Shown here: in pieces, positions 52,801 to 61,512 of the stretch
Layout: the number at the start of each line of letters is the position of its first letter
Position numbering within the stretch: position 1 is the stretch's first letter
From: Phytophthora colocasiae
Taxonomy: Eukaryota > Oomycota > Peronosporomycetes > Peronosporales > Peronosporaceae
NCBI GenBank assembly: GCA_018806915.1
Contig: JAGKQI010000038.1
Coordinates: 248,001-312,000 of the forward strand
Reading direction: 5' to 3'
DNA length: 64,000 nt
Made by a program: the position numbers and the translations under genes
The notes under the pieces: generated by a model
Database searches by the model: none
What the model was told of the DNA's origin: nothing
Seen by the model: only the letters and a program-made list of their open reading frames with translations

Positions 52801-55800
52801 CAGGAACAAGCTCGCATATGTCCCAATGGATGCGAACTTCTTTGGGGGGGAAGGTAATGTCGGGCGAAGGAGCACGTTGATCCAAGACGATATCAATACC
52901 TTGCTTAGCATTTGCATCCACTGAAGAAGAGAATATACTCCCACAAAGTGCGCATACTTCTGATTTCTGGATATCGCTTTCAGAATCATCCGGAACTTCT
53001 TCGTTATAATCAACTTTCCAGAGCGCACCTCGAGAGGCACATGCTCGAACTTGAGACCGGAGAGATGCAAATCCGTCAGATACCACGTGAAGATGATCCA
53101 GTGTGATCCGAGCAATTGTTGTTCCGCTGATGGGATGATCAGAGTTCGAGTTATCAATCGATGAATCCAGGGGGTCGAGAAGATCCAACGCGAGATCTCC
53201 AAGATCAAGAGTCATATCCATCACTTTCAACTCATCAGCGCTGTTAGAATTGCAAATTGGTGGAGGCACGAGCATCGCAAAATTGTTGTCCAGAATGCGT
53301 GACAGAAGCTCAAGTTGGTATGGGTTAATAGCCAACGTTGTTCTACTGATTTCAGAAGTAATTTCTTCTTGGACTGAAGTTGAAGCTTCATCTGCCTTAG
53401 CCATCGAACTGAACCAATTATTACGTGACGATAACCTAGCCGTTGCGTAAGTGCACATTTTCTCCATCTCCTCCAAAACAGTCGTGATATCCAATACAGA
53501 AGACTTTATGTCAGGTTCTTGAGGGACAAATGGAATGCGCACATACTCGATGAATACGTCACTAAAGTATCCAAGGGAGTACCGACGCACAGGAGCATCA
53601 TTTTTTGCTGTCTCCTCGTTAGATACTACTTGGTGCGGTCGTTTGGGTTCGGCCATCACTGCAAGAATTTCAACACCCTTCACTTGTATGCCAAGTTGTT
53701 CCTGTGTCATGTCCTCTGGGTAAGCTCGCGAGGCTGATTTAATGCCTTGAATATCAAGTTCAAGGCGATCCAATGGAGTTCTATGTTTGCCTTCAGCCTC
53801 GCATGTGGGCAAAAGTAATCTGACATGAGCTATCGCTAACTCAAGACTGAGTCGTTCGTTAAGCGATTCTCCAGCTGGGACCCTGAGTAAATCCGTCCAT
53901 CGCGAAAATGCTGCAATTTCTTTAGTGATATGGTCCAGGAATGGTGACCAGTAGGAATGCAGATAATTTACTTGAACTTCCTCCCCCTTTACCTTGTAAT
54001 ACGCGGCAGCACCTCCGCGATGCTGCAAAGATCCGAAACCAGCAGATTCGAACGTAACTCTAAAAGGGGCTTTAGCTCGAAGAAGTTCCTGGATTTCTTC
54101 ACAACGAGTTTCATTCAGACTAGTCTCCCCGTCAACTTCATTTTCAGTTTTGAGCGGGCTCAGACGAGATGAAATCAGCTCGATATCGCCTAACCCATCC
54201 AGCTTACCACGAACATACGTGCTTTCAAGAGTCGAGATATCGCAGCGTAGATCAGTTCCACGGACCACAAAAGTAATCTGCTCCTGCCGACATGCCTTCG
54301 GCATGAAGAAAGCAAACCATCGTTGCACTCGCACTTGCATTCCTAATCGGGCCACTGGTTCATCCCCAGGAACTGTGGTAGCCGCTCCCGAATCGTCTTG
54401 CTTACTGTTTTGCGACTTCGAATGATAGCGAACAAGTGCAACAAGTAGATCGTGATCCCAATACAACGCAGCTTGCTCGATATTGACTTCGCCCATTAGT
54501 GGTTCGGAACTGGACACCATGATACTCGTTTTCCCGCGTAACTCAAGTATTTTGTTCGTCCGAAATCCCGTAGATGGATCGTACACTGGATCGGCTGTGC
54601 TTGTACCTGATGATAATGGTGAAGGGATAGAGGAATTGACCACTTCGGAAGCTTGGGTCGTAGAATGATCCAAGTGAGCATCATCCTTGTTCCTTTCTAA
54701 CCTGCGCTTCACGAACTTCACTAGCGACAACGCACTCATGTCAACAGCAGCAGCCTGGGCTACAGACGAAAATCTTGCCATCACACTCAGATCTCGAAAA
54801 TCCAGCTCAAAGCCCGTAAGATCTTCTGATGCAGTTGAAGCCGCGTTCAATGCTTCTTGAATTGGACCTTCACCATTGAAGTCGATTAATACTTGTGGGA
54901 TCGAAATACAGACATTGAGTCGCTCATCTTCAGCCACGAACAGTGCGGCTTTGCCGGTCTTGACAGTGTCTGCATCCTGACTTGGTCCTTTCCATTCAGC
55001 CGAAGCTTGAAGTAGCTGCTGGTACTGCTTACTGGACATTGAGAATTGAATTGGAGGTGACGTACATTTCATTTGCCACTTGGGTACTAGATAGCCTTCC
55101 ACAAGCTTTTGTCCGTAAAATACCAGACTCGTGGTTTGCATCAAGGTGGAGCGCTTTGGGGTACTGGAACCACTACCATTCTGCTCCGCCTTGTCATCGT
55201 CCGAAACGGTATGTGGTTCGAGAAAATATGTTTCAGCAGATTCGATAGACAATTCAAACGTGCTGTGCGTAGCTCCATTTTGGAAATGCGTTCCAACCAG
55301 TCGAGCCTCAACCTCTGCCGAGGCATCTGTTGTATGAACAAAAACATCGATTTCGGGAAATTTAATAGAGAACACCATTTCCTTCGTGTGAACAGTTCGT
55401 ACAGTTGCGCTGTTCCGGCGCGGTTTGGTGATATTTTGAGGAGCTCCAAACGCATTCTCAATGGACTTCTTTCGCAAGAGTTCACTTGGAAGGGCAGCAG
55501 CTTTTCTTGTTAATTTTGGTGGCGAAGGGGCATCTTTTCTAACAACGGGAGATGGAGGTGCACCACTCTCTTCCGTCCTTGGGATGAAATAGGCACGCAT
55601 CTTGGATGTTGCGTAAAGGTTGTGGATGTAGCGAAATCTCTCGAAAACACAATCGAGTTGAAATTTGTTCTCAGATGATTCCACGTTCAATTCAACAAAC
55701 GGATTCTTGCGAGTAGCAACTTGGCCATTAGGAGAAATAGTGTCAATCATAGAAAGAAGTGCTTGTGGTTCCTTCTTCTCTAGTGGTGTGGCTTCATACG

Positions 55801-57559
55801 TTTGACGAAAATCAAGAATTTGTACCGAGGTGATACGAGATGACACAGTAGAAGAACTAGTGCGTTGCAGCACAGTCACCACGAATTCGTTCAGCTCGAA
55901 CCGCAAAAAGTCCCGTGTATCAGGCTTATCTCCGACCCTGTACTCTTCCACAAGCACAACTTCGAAACTTATAACAACCAGGTCCAGTGCCATTAGCAAA
56001 GCCTCCACGTTCCGTTCCTCATGAAAGCTGGAAGTTCGCGCCTCTGAAGATGTGTGCATACGCTCATTCACTGCCAAATACAGTTCCATCTTATCAAGAA
56101 GTTTATCTCGCCCGGTTGGCCCTGTACCGTTCGAGCTTCCACTTTGTGTCCGTCCTGAGGACCATTTTGCTTTCCATTGTGTCAGTTTTCTCGGAGAATC
56201 TGGCCCCTGACCTTCAAGTTCAACTTCTTTAGCTGCACATAGCCTGAAAAAGACAATAGTTGGGACCTCCAATTTATCCTCCAACGCATTGAGACGGTTC
56301 CGATCTGCCATCACGCTTTCAATAACTAACTTCTTTTTCTTGGCAGCGCGTAGCATATTCTTGTGCAGGTGAATATACTCTTTTCGAGCAAACCACAGAG
56401 TCACGAAAAGTTTCCAATTACAACGTCTAGTTGTTGTGCTGGTCCTGCGCAGCTGGTTTCCACTTGATGCACTTGCTATCGGCTGCTGAGAAGTAACTCC
56501 ACTTGAGTGTAATTCCATAACGCCATGTAATGCGTATTGCCACCATAACTTAGCATTCGAACGAATAGGAACGGTTGGTCGCTTCCGTTGGAAGTGGAGG
56601 CTCTTCAAGTACATTTCATGGGCAGAAACGAAGTCGGCGATGCAAATCAGAAACGTACTCTGCTCTGGTGTCAAGCACGCTCTAATTGCGCTAATCTCCG
56701 CCGAACACCGTAGTTTTGGAATCGTCGACGCCGTTCGTTCGTCATGGTTCCTTGCCATATTAATTCGAGTACTGAAAGGATGAATGATGTTCGAACCTGA
56801 AGTCGACGGACCTTGTCCACCTTTTGCACGCGTTGAATTGATATGATCAGCGTATACACTAGCTTGTATCATCTCTAGATGCCGATGTACAAACGCAGTG
56901 CGAGCTTGCGCACGGTCCACAAACTCAGCTTGTCCGTTCGCATTAGTAGTCGAGATCACAATCGAATCAATGGTAAGCCCCAATGCCAACGGGATAGATG
57001 ACGCGAGATATTTCGAGTCCTCGTATCGAATGTGGATATTCGTGAACTCAAACGACACATTGTCCATAATCGTGTTCAGAATCTTCTTGCGATATCCCCA
57101 CGACGCTGTCGGGTCCGAGTCAGCAGCCCCAGGATCTCCATCATGCTCGCTGGCAGTCGACGAACTCCCATCGTTTTTCACATTCTCCAGTAACTCCAAC
57201 ATTCTCACTTCTTGCTGCTTAGCCCATCGTGTGCGTAGTGCATATGAGTCGTCATCCTCGTCATTTTTCACTTCATCTTGATCTGTCGGCTCCACCACAA
57301 GGAAAACATCCTCAATCTTGATCTTCACAGCCTGGGACGTCAGTTTCTTCCACGGCACTTTAATGCTCAGCTTACCCACACTACCCGACTTCATCTTCAT
57401 AGGCAGTTGGAACTTGTCCAGTGCAGCACCTCGCATCCTCAGGTCCCGGAACTCCACCTTCCCAGCGAACAGAGCCACCTTCATCTTCTCCGAGTCGAGT
57501 CCTTCCACCCATTCGCTCACATACTCTTCTAATACGGACTCCACAACCTTCTCAAACAT
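46892..57559 (-). CDS. VPS13: VPS13-family bulk lipid-transfer protein, 3,555 codons in one exon
   Basis: Start ATG 57559 gives the canonical MFEKVVESVLEEYVSEWVEG Chorein N-terminus; the in-frame GTG 33 nt upstream is not needed. The N-terminal RBG core continues with GKLSIKVPWKKL and the VFLVVEP strand. The mid region carries the SHR-BD/VAB type segment (ITYWVTHDIG, PLELLTSISPSLG, FISEKESSTLHTASCSL). The VPS13_C region (HLSILRLSYDENMDYIKYF, near residue 3015) precedes the ATG2-like helices (GNPVGLVTNLGVGVKDFFYE, near 3200; GVAVKPAAGVLDLAATTAAG, near 3340) and a PH-like end. VPS13 bridges two organelles at contact sites and channels phospholipids through a long groove. No frameshift or internal stop occurs in 10.7 kb. 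Confidence 0.95.
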   Translation of the reverse strand: MFEKVVESVLEEYVSEWVEGLDSEKMKVALFAGKVEFRDLRMRGAALDKFQLPMKMKSGSVGKLSIKVPWKKLTSQAVKIKIEDVFLVVEPTDQDEVKNDEDDDSYALRTRWAKQQEVRMLELLENVKNDGSSSTASEHDGDPGAADSDPTASWGYRKKILNTIMDNVSFEFTNIHIRYEDSKYLASSIPLALGLTIDSIVISTTNANGQAEFVDRAQARTAFVHRHLEMIQASVYADHINSTRAKGGQGPSTSGSNIIHPFSTRINMARNHDERTASTIPKLRCSAEISAIRACLTPEQSTFLICIADFVSAHEMYLKSLHFQRKRPTVPIRSNAKLWWQYALHGVMELHSSGVTSQQPIASASSGNQLRRTSTTTRRCNWKLFVTLWFARKEYIHLHKNMLRAAKKKKLVIESVMADRNRLNALEDKLEVPTIVFFRLCAAKEVELEGQGPDSPRKLTQWKAKWSSGRTQSGSSNGTGPTGRDKLLDKMELYLAVNERMHTSSEARTSSFHEERNVEALLMALDLVVISFEVVLVEEYRVGDKPDTRDFLRFELNEFVVTVLQRTSSSTVSSRITSVQILDFRQTYEATPLEKKEPQALLSMIDTISPNGQVATRKNPFVELNVESSENKFQLDCVFERFRYIHNLYATSKMRAYFIPRTEESGAPPSPVVRKDAPSPPKLTRKAAALPSELLRKKSIENAFGAPQNITKPRRNSATVRTVHTKEMVFSIKFPEIDVFVHTTDASAEVEARLVGTHFQNGATHSTFELSIESAETYFLEPHTVSDDDKAEQNGSGSSTPKRSTLMQTTSLVFYGQKLVEGYLVPKWQMKCTSPPIQFSMSSKQYQQLLQASAEWKGPSQDADTVKTGKAALFVAEDERLNVCISIPQVLIDFNGEGPIQEALNAASTASEDLTGFELDFRDLSVMARFSSVAQAAAVDMSALSLVKFVKRRLERNKDDAHLDHSTTQASEVVNSSIPSPLSSGTSTADPVYDPSTGFRTNKILELRGKTSIMVSSSEPLMGEVNIEQAALYWDHDLLVALVRYHSKSQNSKQDDSGAATTVPGDEPVARLGMQVRVQRWFAFFMPKACRQEQITFVVRGTDLRCDISTLESTYVRGKLDGLGDIELISSRLSPLKTENEVDGETSLNETRCEEIQELLRAKAPFRVTFESAGFGSLQHRGGAAAYYKVKGEEVQVNYLHSYWSPFLDHITKEIAAFSRWTDLLRVPAGESLNERLSLELAIAHVRLLLPTCEAEGKHRTPLDRLELDIQGIKSASRAYPEDMTQEQLGIQVKGVEILAVMAEPKRPHQVVSNEETAKNDAPVRRYSLGYFSDVFIEYVRIPFVPQEPDIKSSVLDITTVLEEMEKMCTYATARLSSRNNWFSSMAKADEASTSVQEEITSEISRTTLAINPYQLELLSRILDNNFAMLVPPPICNSNSADELKVMDMTLDLGDLALDLLDPLDSSIDNSNSDHPISGTTIARITLDHLHVVSDGFASLRSQVRACASRGALWKVDYNEEVPDDSESDIQKSEVCALCGSIFSSSVDANAKQGIDIVLDQRAPSPDITFPPKEVRIHWDICELVPVIVEFGQRLRYFASIESDTPEQIGAPKPALDVSITTGLVYYLAAECVPNHIDEYGNEDNVSRRLHPENSTLKMIASGCFVGRYHSDGPETSRTQVYGRNMSVKVSSQWPPESSVLISSTPPESADNSPTKAGEVGIQAKYERIVCDDFTVDVELVTAEDAEATMAINLTHFHAVICTVDLFLIAQAKQVLGTEGDISDDSVKNEKAGTTPESSEKEEDDTKPAEALPRSLAPPEIEFREDSISMVQLLLQDISITLLRQSGPHLSPIARLYTYRAMCKVTYEVGERIDGVVPTLTEVAVEFPDESLNETNGDDGVSIWGFNTALGSWEPIVEPWMFDLKGSLIRDETGEMTANLDFTGMEGHPLNVNISPAMIDSFCLTAKAYDGSLSSARPPYVSPTNVISSDCYLVNDTGAPITYWVTHDIGNASRGFTYASRRKPKREMLSNQAKVPLELLTSISPSLGAEQTVSFCWDDNEWHPLTDIPIRNTGKYIYGVRPRRVSTESESTSKEKRNENLSKAVASSIPPPQPLHILLDVSAACGYRTFTISSLVRLFNETSIAIDCSVLEADGKTITEIGTIEPKGACSVPFRFVSQIGSVRVFMKPHLDQSPAQLRSSGNSKLSAQPPSVDREHRWSNELFISEKESSTLHTASCSLVLDDYACKCQKMIDGTVPFHPSQICKANGSYFHAHSRVFTSSNASSLQYAQLKLMSPLTLVNNCGVPIIAVLFALKKVRRTAGASPDREDVHLVSSQVIPPHGRVDTLSSVLQDETYCSISMTGSSWSKLFRIPSILDSTEETAKTGASAALKAISSIPLKPGNDNKNVVLSLLDFQSRTATLNVSFDSKETRERNAGHFMIVQPRFLLQNATSLPLVFSPQAKLIEKIPGTKSMMARFAKSPFSPSRKKQTEECCGSAEMEAIHTKLNALQDQKVSEEDIDEDELQAHYYSEVSAIMVQLDGNTQQSSSAQDISLEVGANTSLRVYNEATKRYHDLVALFKQIGGSNSMVVTFVERYLLLNQSDREILASAVTDIASKKGSKDDNKLLVVPPQSTSEFSWWAHSSIPSDTCIRLKVRSPPGTANSEAEDYQWSGKFSLHDVSETALKISTPDASRICVLRVQVRVEAGVQVCVVVTNEDVAEFPLYRMINSCARETIWFKQIFEGVKKDASAFQRGVMQSLAPGESVCFGWDEAYFLGTPNREISVWYAPKEGTTSSDYHSSILLDQPGESQQVEIPSKSALPKAPSRVYVRWHLQGVTKTMVAQDVPLNRKERAGKQTRQLVAAHGEAERSTTPGFTSEVVAHFRLPHFGVSLVTSTPDELLLFSGQDVDIAYANINNDHDQCEVKIGCFQLDSQLSDAIYPVVIAPILKKGSGCVGFRDESSSTSPDKQKSAEVRSAHGTEPSSEEDKDSGDKVDAKSGSRAIRPHFFHLSILRLSYDENMDYIKYFSAMMQPARIQIDEAFLLALASFVTDCSAALERNYPAERRRLTSEASKVQSKSSEKRFTVNSERRIYIETLQLHPVKVQLSITILNHYGETEESATGLALLVKLPLAVTKALLSSTFSQIDSATLYLNALHLNHAFASGAFLVSTVQQHYMLQGMRQIYSLIGAADILGNPVGLVTNLGVGVKDFFYEPAAGLVTSPQEFVLGLSRGTTSLFTHSLYGAFNAASKVTGTLSEGIATLSLDRKYLAERRAQGPRKQVATHIGTGLIHGTKQLGKGIFAGVTGVITAPAQGALHGGLPGFIEGMGKGLIGVAVKPAAGVLDLAATTAAGITATTSALDRRTGLGKEVYRRREPRLLRVTSDQRVRVYTPADALVSRLLLTLPMKFKLQLPNELYDTHIFLPGARILVATSLRLLLLEFASEGTLATLTTAIMSSTSIPPPLVIWSYPLSKLVGAQRTSTGIAVHLGSNAFDIEHVGPDATDKTNGEVATAMLSGLEELGASGTDRVQTFLTELVVRHQRETATSYGTE

Positions 57560-57917
57560 GGTCACGCCTTGATTCCTATTTAACAACGACAAACGTCCGT
57601 TACTTATCTTGTAGGTGCACTACAGAGGAGGAAAAAGCATAACACTGGGAGATAAAGAAGCTAACGAAGTCTACAACACCATAGGCAGAATGTTTATCTA
57701 CTTACCGATACAGAGAAGAGGAAGGAGGGAAGACCTTATGCCTTTGCGACTCTTCCAGTGCGGAATGAGAATGAAGATCACTTCAACTTTGGCTAAAAAA
57801 CGGCTCTGTGTTTTTCTAAATTTAGAAATTGGTGAATTTCAGATCTAGAACTTAGAAAGATGGGTACTAAGCATACCAAGCGCAAGAACTTGCAGAAGCG
57901 CCGCAAACGACGGCTCT
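57560..57917. other. Divergent promoter region between VPS13 and the hypothetical gene
   Basis: No gene supported. A short frame opening at ATG 57860 (MGTKHTKRKNLQKRRKRRL) is basic and might be the first exon of the next gene, but no convincing donor links them. Confidence 0.35.
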
Positions 57918-58341
57918 TTGCCATCATTGCAGCGGAAATACGAGCAAGCGTGCGTTCACACCTTAATTGCCGTGATATTCATTGCATGCTGCTATGGCTT
58001 TCTCGTTCTTATAGTGTCTCTGATGCAGGAGGAGGCCCAAAACACACCTGAAAAGAAAGAGCTGGAGTTAATGAGAAATGAGGAGGAGCGCCAACGCACC
58101 CACCAACAGTGGCAGAAAGCGGTGGAGAAATCCAACATCATTTTCAGAAAGAAGAGGACTATATTGGCTCAGCGTCAGAAATTGATACAGTCCCTTCGAC
58201 AGGTGGGCATAACTTTTGGCTGGCCTCGATCATTTTTAAGGCTAACTGAGTTTATTGATCTTGCAGCAATTGCAGGAGATAAATGCAGATGAATCAAGTT
58301 TCAGGGATAAATCTTACGGTCACATGGTGAGCTTCAATTGA
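57918..58341 (+). CDS. Hypothetical single-pass membrane protein with coiled coil, 5' end uncertain
   Basis: The frame opens without an ATG near 57918, so a 5' exon is probably missing. It codes for a transmembrane helix (TLIAVIFIACCYGFLVLIV) followed by a charged helical stretch (KKELELMRNEEERQRTHQQW, KKRTILAQRQKLIQSLRQ) likely to form a coiled coil. A 64-nt GT-AG intron (58203-58266) joins a last exon ending MVSFN-stop at 58341. The topology is that of a small anchored adaptor. No known family. Confidence 0.5.
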
Positions 58342-58635
58342 TAGGCCAATCTGCAGTTGATACGTACTGTGGTGCTGCGGTATTTTAATAGCATTTTTGC
58401 GGTCACAACGCTGTAGTTGGATTGGAGTTCGGGACACGAAGGATTGAGAATAAAATCACGTGAAAGTTGAGTGAACGACACGGACAGTCTCTGACGAACA
58501 ACGAGGTATGTAGCTTCGCTACTTCCGTATACTTTGGAGTGACGATATGCGTACACCACGAAATCAACATACAGTTTTTTTTTCATCCGCTATCGTCATG
58601 AAAACTGCATTATCTTTTGCACGATAGTATCTATT

Positions 58636-59093
58636 GGGGGGGTTCACACCGGCAAATTTCCAGTAGATTACAAGAAAGTCCATTTCTCCAAATTTACTGA
58701 AATCGGCGAGTTGCCTTCCAACCGGTTAATCTTCAGCTGCCTCAGAGGACACAGACAAAATGGCGGGGGCCAGCGTATCCCCAGCAGATCTGGTCGCGAT
58801 TCGTTGGTTTATTGAACGCGGCGAAGATAATGGAGAGAGTAGCAGTGAAGAGAGCGACGGTGATTACAGCTACGACATCGCCCCGCTACTCCCTTACGCT
58901 ACGAGTGGCTCTGACCTTGCTCCACGCTCGCCATGGCCTTCTTGCATTCTCCCCTACTGCAAACTGAAGAAATTCCGAGTAGCTGATCTCCCTACTCGGA
59001 AAAAGTACCACTCTTCTGCAAATTCGGTCAAACGAGACACGAAAAATACTGGTTTATGTAAGTCGCCTACTGGAAATTTGCCGGTGTGAACCC
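58636..59093. mobile_element. Short terminal-inverted-repeat DNA transposon, about 458 bp
   Basis: Left end GGGTTCACACCGGCAAATTT (continuing to 58666) and right end, as reverse complement, share 27 identical bases reading inward. A 3-bp ATT lies outside each end (58633-58635 and 59094-59096), consistent with a short target duplication; the left end has a longer G run (7 versus 3). A plus-strand frame at 58760-59089 (MAGASVSPADLVAIRWFIER) could be the start of a lost transposase. The superfamily was not determined (short TSD favours a PIF/Harbinger-like type). Confidence 0.65.
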
Positions 59094-59096
59094 ATT

Positions 59097-59389
59097 GCGC
59101 ACCGAAATATTGAAGGCTACGGATCCTTTGACTTTTGCTATTAAAAGTGAGAGGTACTTACATTACCGGTATTTTACAGTATTTTTTCGTGCATTACGGG
59201 ACGCTCCCATCGTCGACGAGAATGACGACGCCATTTCCGCACCTGCGGCATCATCCCTGGATGTTAGAAGGCGTTGCAGGGTACTGACATCTCGAATTCA
59301 TGCTCGTTGCATCTGATTCTTCTGGGCCGTCATACATATTATATTAAAGATCAGCCTTCTGCTGCGAGGATATCCGCAGTCTGACCACT
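59097..59389. other. Intergenic, upstream of glutamate decarboxylase
   Basis: No gene seen. The region leads into the GAD promoter. Confidence 0.4.
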
Positions 59390-59404
59390 TCACTCTCAAA
59401 TTCT
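59390..59404 (+). promoter_or_regulatory. Initiator-like motif of the GAD gene
   Basis: TCACTCTCAAATTCT, close to the oomycete initiator with one position missing, lies about 45 nt before ATG 59449. Confidence 0.4.
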
Positions 59405-59448
59405 CCAGCAACTGCGCAAGCTTCCACATCTCTTCCACTATTTCTGTC

Positions 59449-60927
59449 ATGAAAGTGTTCACACGCAAATACTCTGGCAATGTGACCGACCTGCAGCTCG
59501 AGACGGAGGCCGTGTATGGCCACCCACTCATGTGCGCAAGTACGTCGTCCACCACTTTCCCTGAACGCTCCGTACCCGCTCGTGTAGCGCACCAACTGAT
59601 CAAAGACGAACTGGCACTGGATGGTAACCCGAAGATGAACCTCGCATCTTTTGTCACCACGTACATGGAACCGGAGGCTGAGGACCTCATGGTCGAAGGT
59701 CTACGCAAGAACTACATCGACTTGGACCAGTATCCGCAGACAGCGGAGATCCACAATCGCTGTGTGACCATGCTGGCTAATCTGTACCATGCTCCAATTC
59801 AGCCAGGGCAGAAGGCTACGGGTACCGGCTGCATCGGATCGTCCGAGGCCATCATGCTGGCTGGCTTGGCCATGAAGCGCAGGTGGAAAGACCGCCGCAT
59901 CGCTGCTGGGTTGCCTTACGACAAGCCCAACATGGTCTTCGGCTCCAACGTGCAGGTTTGCTGGCACAAGATGTGCAAGTACTTTGAGATCGAGATCCGC
60001 GAAGCTGACGTCTCTCCTGACTGTCTGGTGCTCACGGCCAAACGTGCTCGTGCCCTGCTGGACGAAAACACCATCGGTGTCAGTGCCATTCTGGGTAGCA
60101 CCTTTAACGGGGAGTATGAAGACGTCAAGTCCATCCACGATATGCTCGTGGATGAGAACGCACGCAACGGATGGAACATCCCGTTGCACGTGGACGCAGC
60201 CAGCGGCGGCTTCATCGCTCCCTTCATCAGTCCAGAACTCGAGTGGGACTTTCGTCTGCCTAACGTCAAGAGCATCAACGTCAGTGGGCACAAGTTCGGC
60301 TTGGTGTACGCTGGTATGGGCTGGGCTCTGTGGCGCGAGCCAGAGGATCTCCCGGATGACCTAGTGTTCCATGTCAACTACCTGGGCGGAGACCAGTCGT
60401 CGTTCACCCTCAACTTCTCCAAGGGTGCTGGCAACGTAGTGGCTCAATATTACAACATGCTTCGATTCGGATTCGAGGGGTACCGTCGTATTATGGCAGC
60501 CAGTATGGAGAATGCGGAGCAGCTACGTGAAGCGTTGGCGGCAACGGGTTATTTCACCATTGTCGACAAGCAGCACATGCCGCTGGTGGCGTTCGCACTG
60601 ATTAACTCGTCGCGCTACACGTGCTTCGACATCCAGGACAAGCTCAAGGCCCGCGGCTGGATCGTCCCGGCCTACACGTGTTCTAGCGGTGCCGAGTCAA
60701 TGGTGATCATGCGTGTGGTTGTGAAGCAAAACTTCTCGTCTCACATGGCCAACATGCTGGTGCAGGACATTTTGAAGGCAATTGAAACCCTGGAGCAGCA
60801 GTATATTTTGGTTGAAACAGCCATTGCGGCTCCCAAGGAGAAAAAGCATTTTAAGGACGTTGTGCTCGCGATTCAGGCTAACCTTAGACGCCAACAATCA
60901 GGACTCACGACACGCGGTGTATGCTAG
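59449..60927 (+). CDS. GAD: Glutamate decarboxylase (PLP-dependent)
   Basis: 492 aa, single exon. Group II PLP decarboxylase fold: GTGCIGSSEAIMLAGLAMKR, PLHVDAASGGFIAPF (the Asp contacts the PLP nitrogen) and the Schiff-base lysine K282 in SINVSGHKFGLVYAGMGW. LEWDFRLPNV and FHVNYLGGDQSSFTLNFSKG are GAD signatures. It converts L-glutamate to GABA and CO2, consuming a proton, in the cytosol, and feeds the GABA shunt and acid or stress tolerance. The C-terminal 40 residues (EKKHFKDVVLAIQANLRR) are basic-amphipathic, like the calmodulin-binding tail of plant GADs, but lack the usual Trp, so calmodulin regulation is uncertain. The start matches the family. Confidence 0.93.
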   Translation: MKVFTRKYSGNVTDLQLETEAVYGHPLMCASTSSTTFPERSVPARVAHQLIKDELALDGNPKMNLASFVTTYMEPEAEDLMVEGLRKNYIDLDQYPQTAEIHNRCVTMLANLYHAPIQPGQKATGTGCIGSSEAIMLAGLAMKRRWKDRRIAAGLPYDKPNMVFGSNVQVCWHKMCKYFEIEIREADVSPDCLVLTAKRARALLDENTIGVSAILGSTFNGEYEDVKSIHDMLVDENARNGWNIPLHVDAASGGFIAPFISPELEWDFRLPNVKSINVSGHKFGLVYAGMGWALWREPEDLPDDLVFHVNYLGGDQSSFTLNFSKGAGNVVAQYYNMLRFGFEGYRRIMAASMENAEQLREALAATGYFTIVDKQHMPLVAFALINSSRYTCFDIQDKLKARGWIVPAYTCSSGAESMVIMRVVVKQNFSSHMANMLVQDILKAIETLEQQYILVETAIAAPKEKKHFKDVVLAIQANLRRQQSGLTTRGVC

Positions 60928-61512
60928 GCTTTCTGGTAACGAAAAGGACGCTCAGATCTGCGAGCACCTCGTTGGACTAAAATGAGAGTGATAATTCAAT
61001 TTTCGTCTAGACTGGATCAAGGCGCGCTTGAGCTATGAACGTCGCTGGTACATTATTCAATAGTCTCCTCATGCATGGACCACAGCCTCGCTCTATAAGA
61101 CTCGGACTTACGATGTGAATTCTGTGGGACTGAGATTCAGTGCCGTGGAAGGACCGGTGTCCGCATTTGCCACACTTTCCAGACTTTACGATTCCAGCCG
61201 TGAGAGTGAGAGATAGTGGCGCACTGTGGGTGGAGGACTGCAGTTGGGGGCCCACCTGGTCTAGAATTGCTCTCTTGCCGCGGGATCCGCACTGTAACAC
61301 AGGTACGGTATTATATCATGGTGTGCCTGGAGTTGAAGGTGCACTACAGTAGTTGCCATTGTTGCTACTGATTGGCAATACCACTGATTGTAGACGAAAA
61401 AGATTGTGAACGCAACCGTGGCCTAATCAACAGAGTCGCACAATCAGAGCTGACTATTCCTCTAATCCATGTGCATTTCTCCATACGAAGTCTCTCAACC
61501 AAGCCTCCCGTC
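60928..61512. other. Intergenic between GAD and the PDR pseudogene
   Basis: No gene supported. The frame of the PDR pseudogene is open upstream to 61372 but has no ATG before 61513. Confidence 0.4.

Noticed and set aside
57860..58051. Basic frame MGTKHTKRKNLQKR as a gene of its own
   Set aside because: It runs out of frame with the clear membrane/coiled-coil reading; it may be a first exon, but no convincing splice donor was found.
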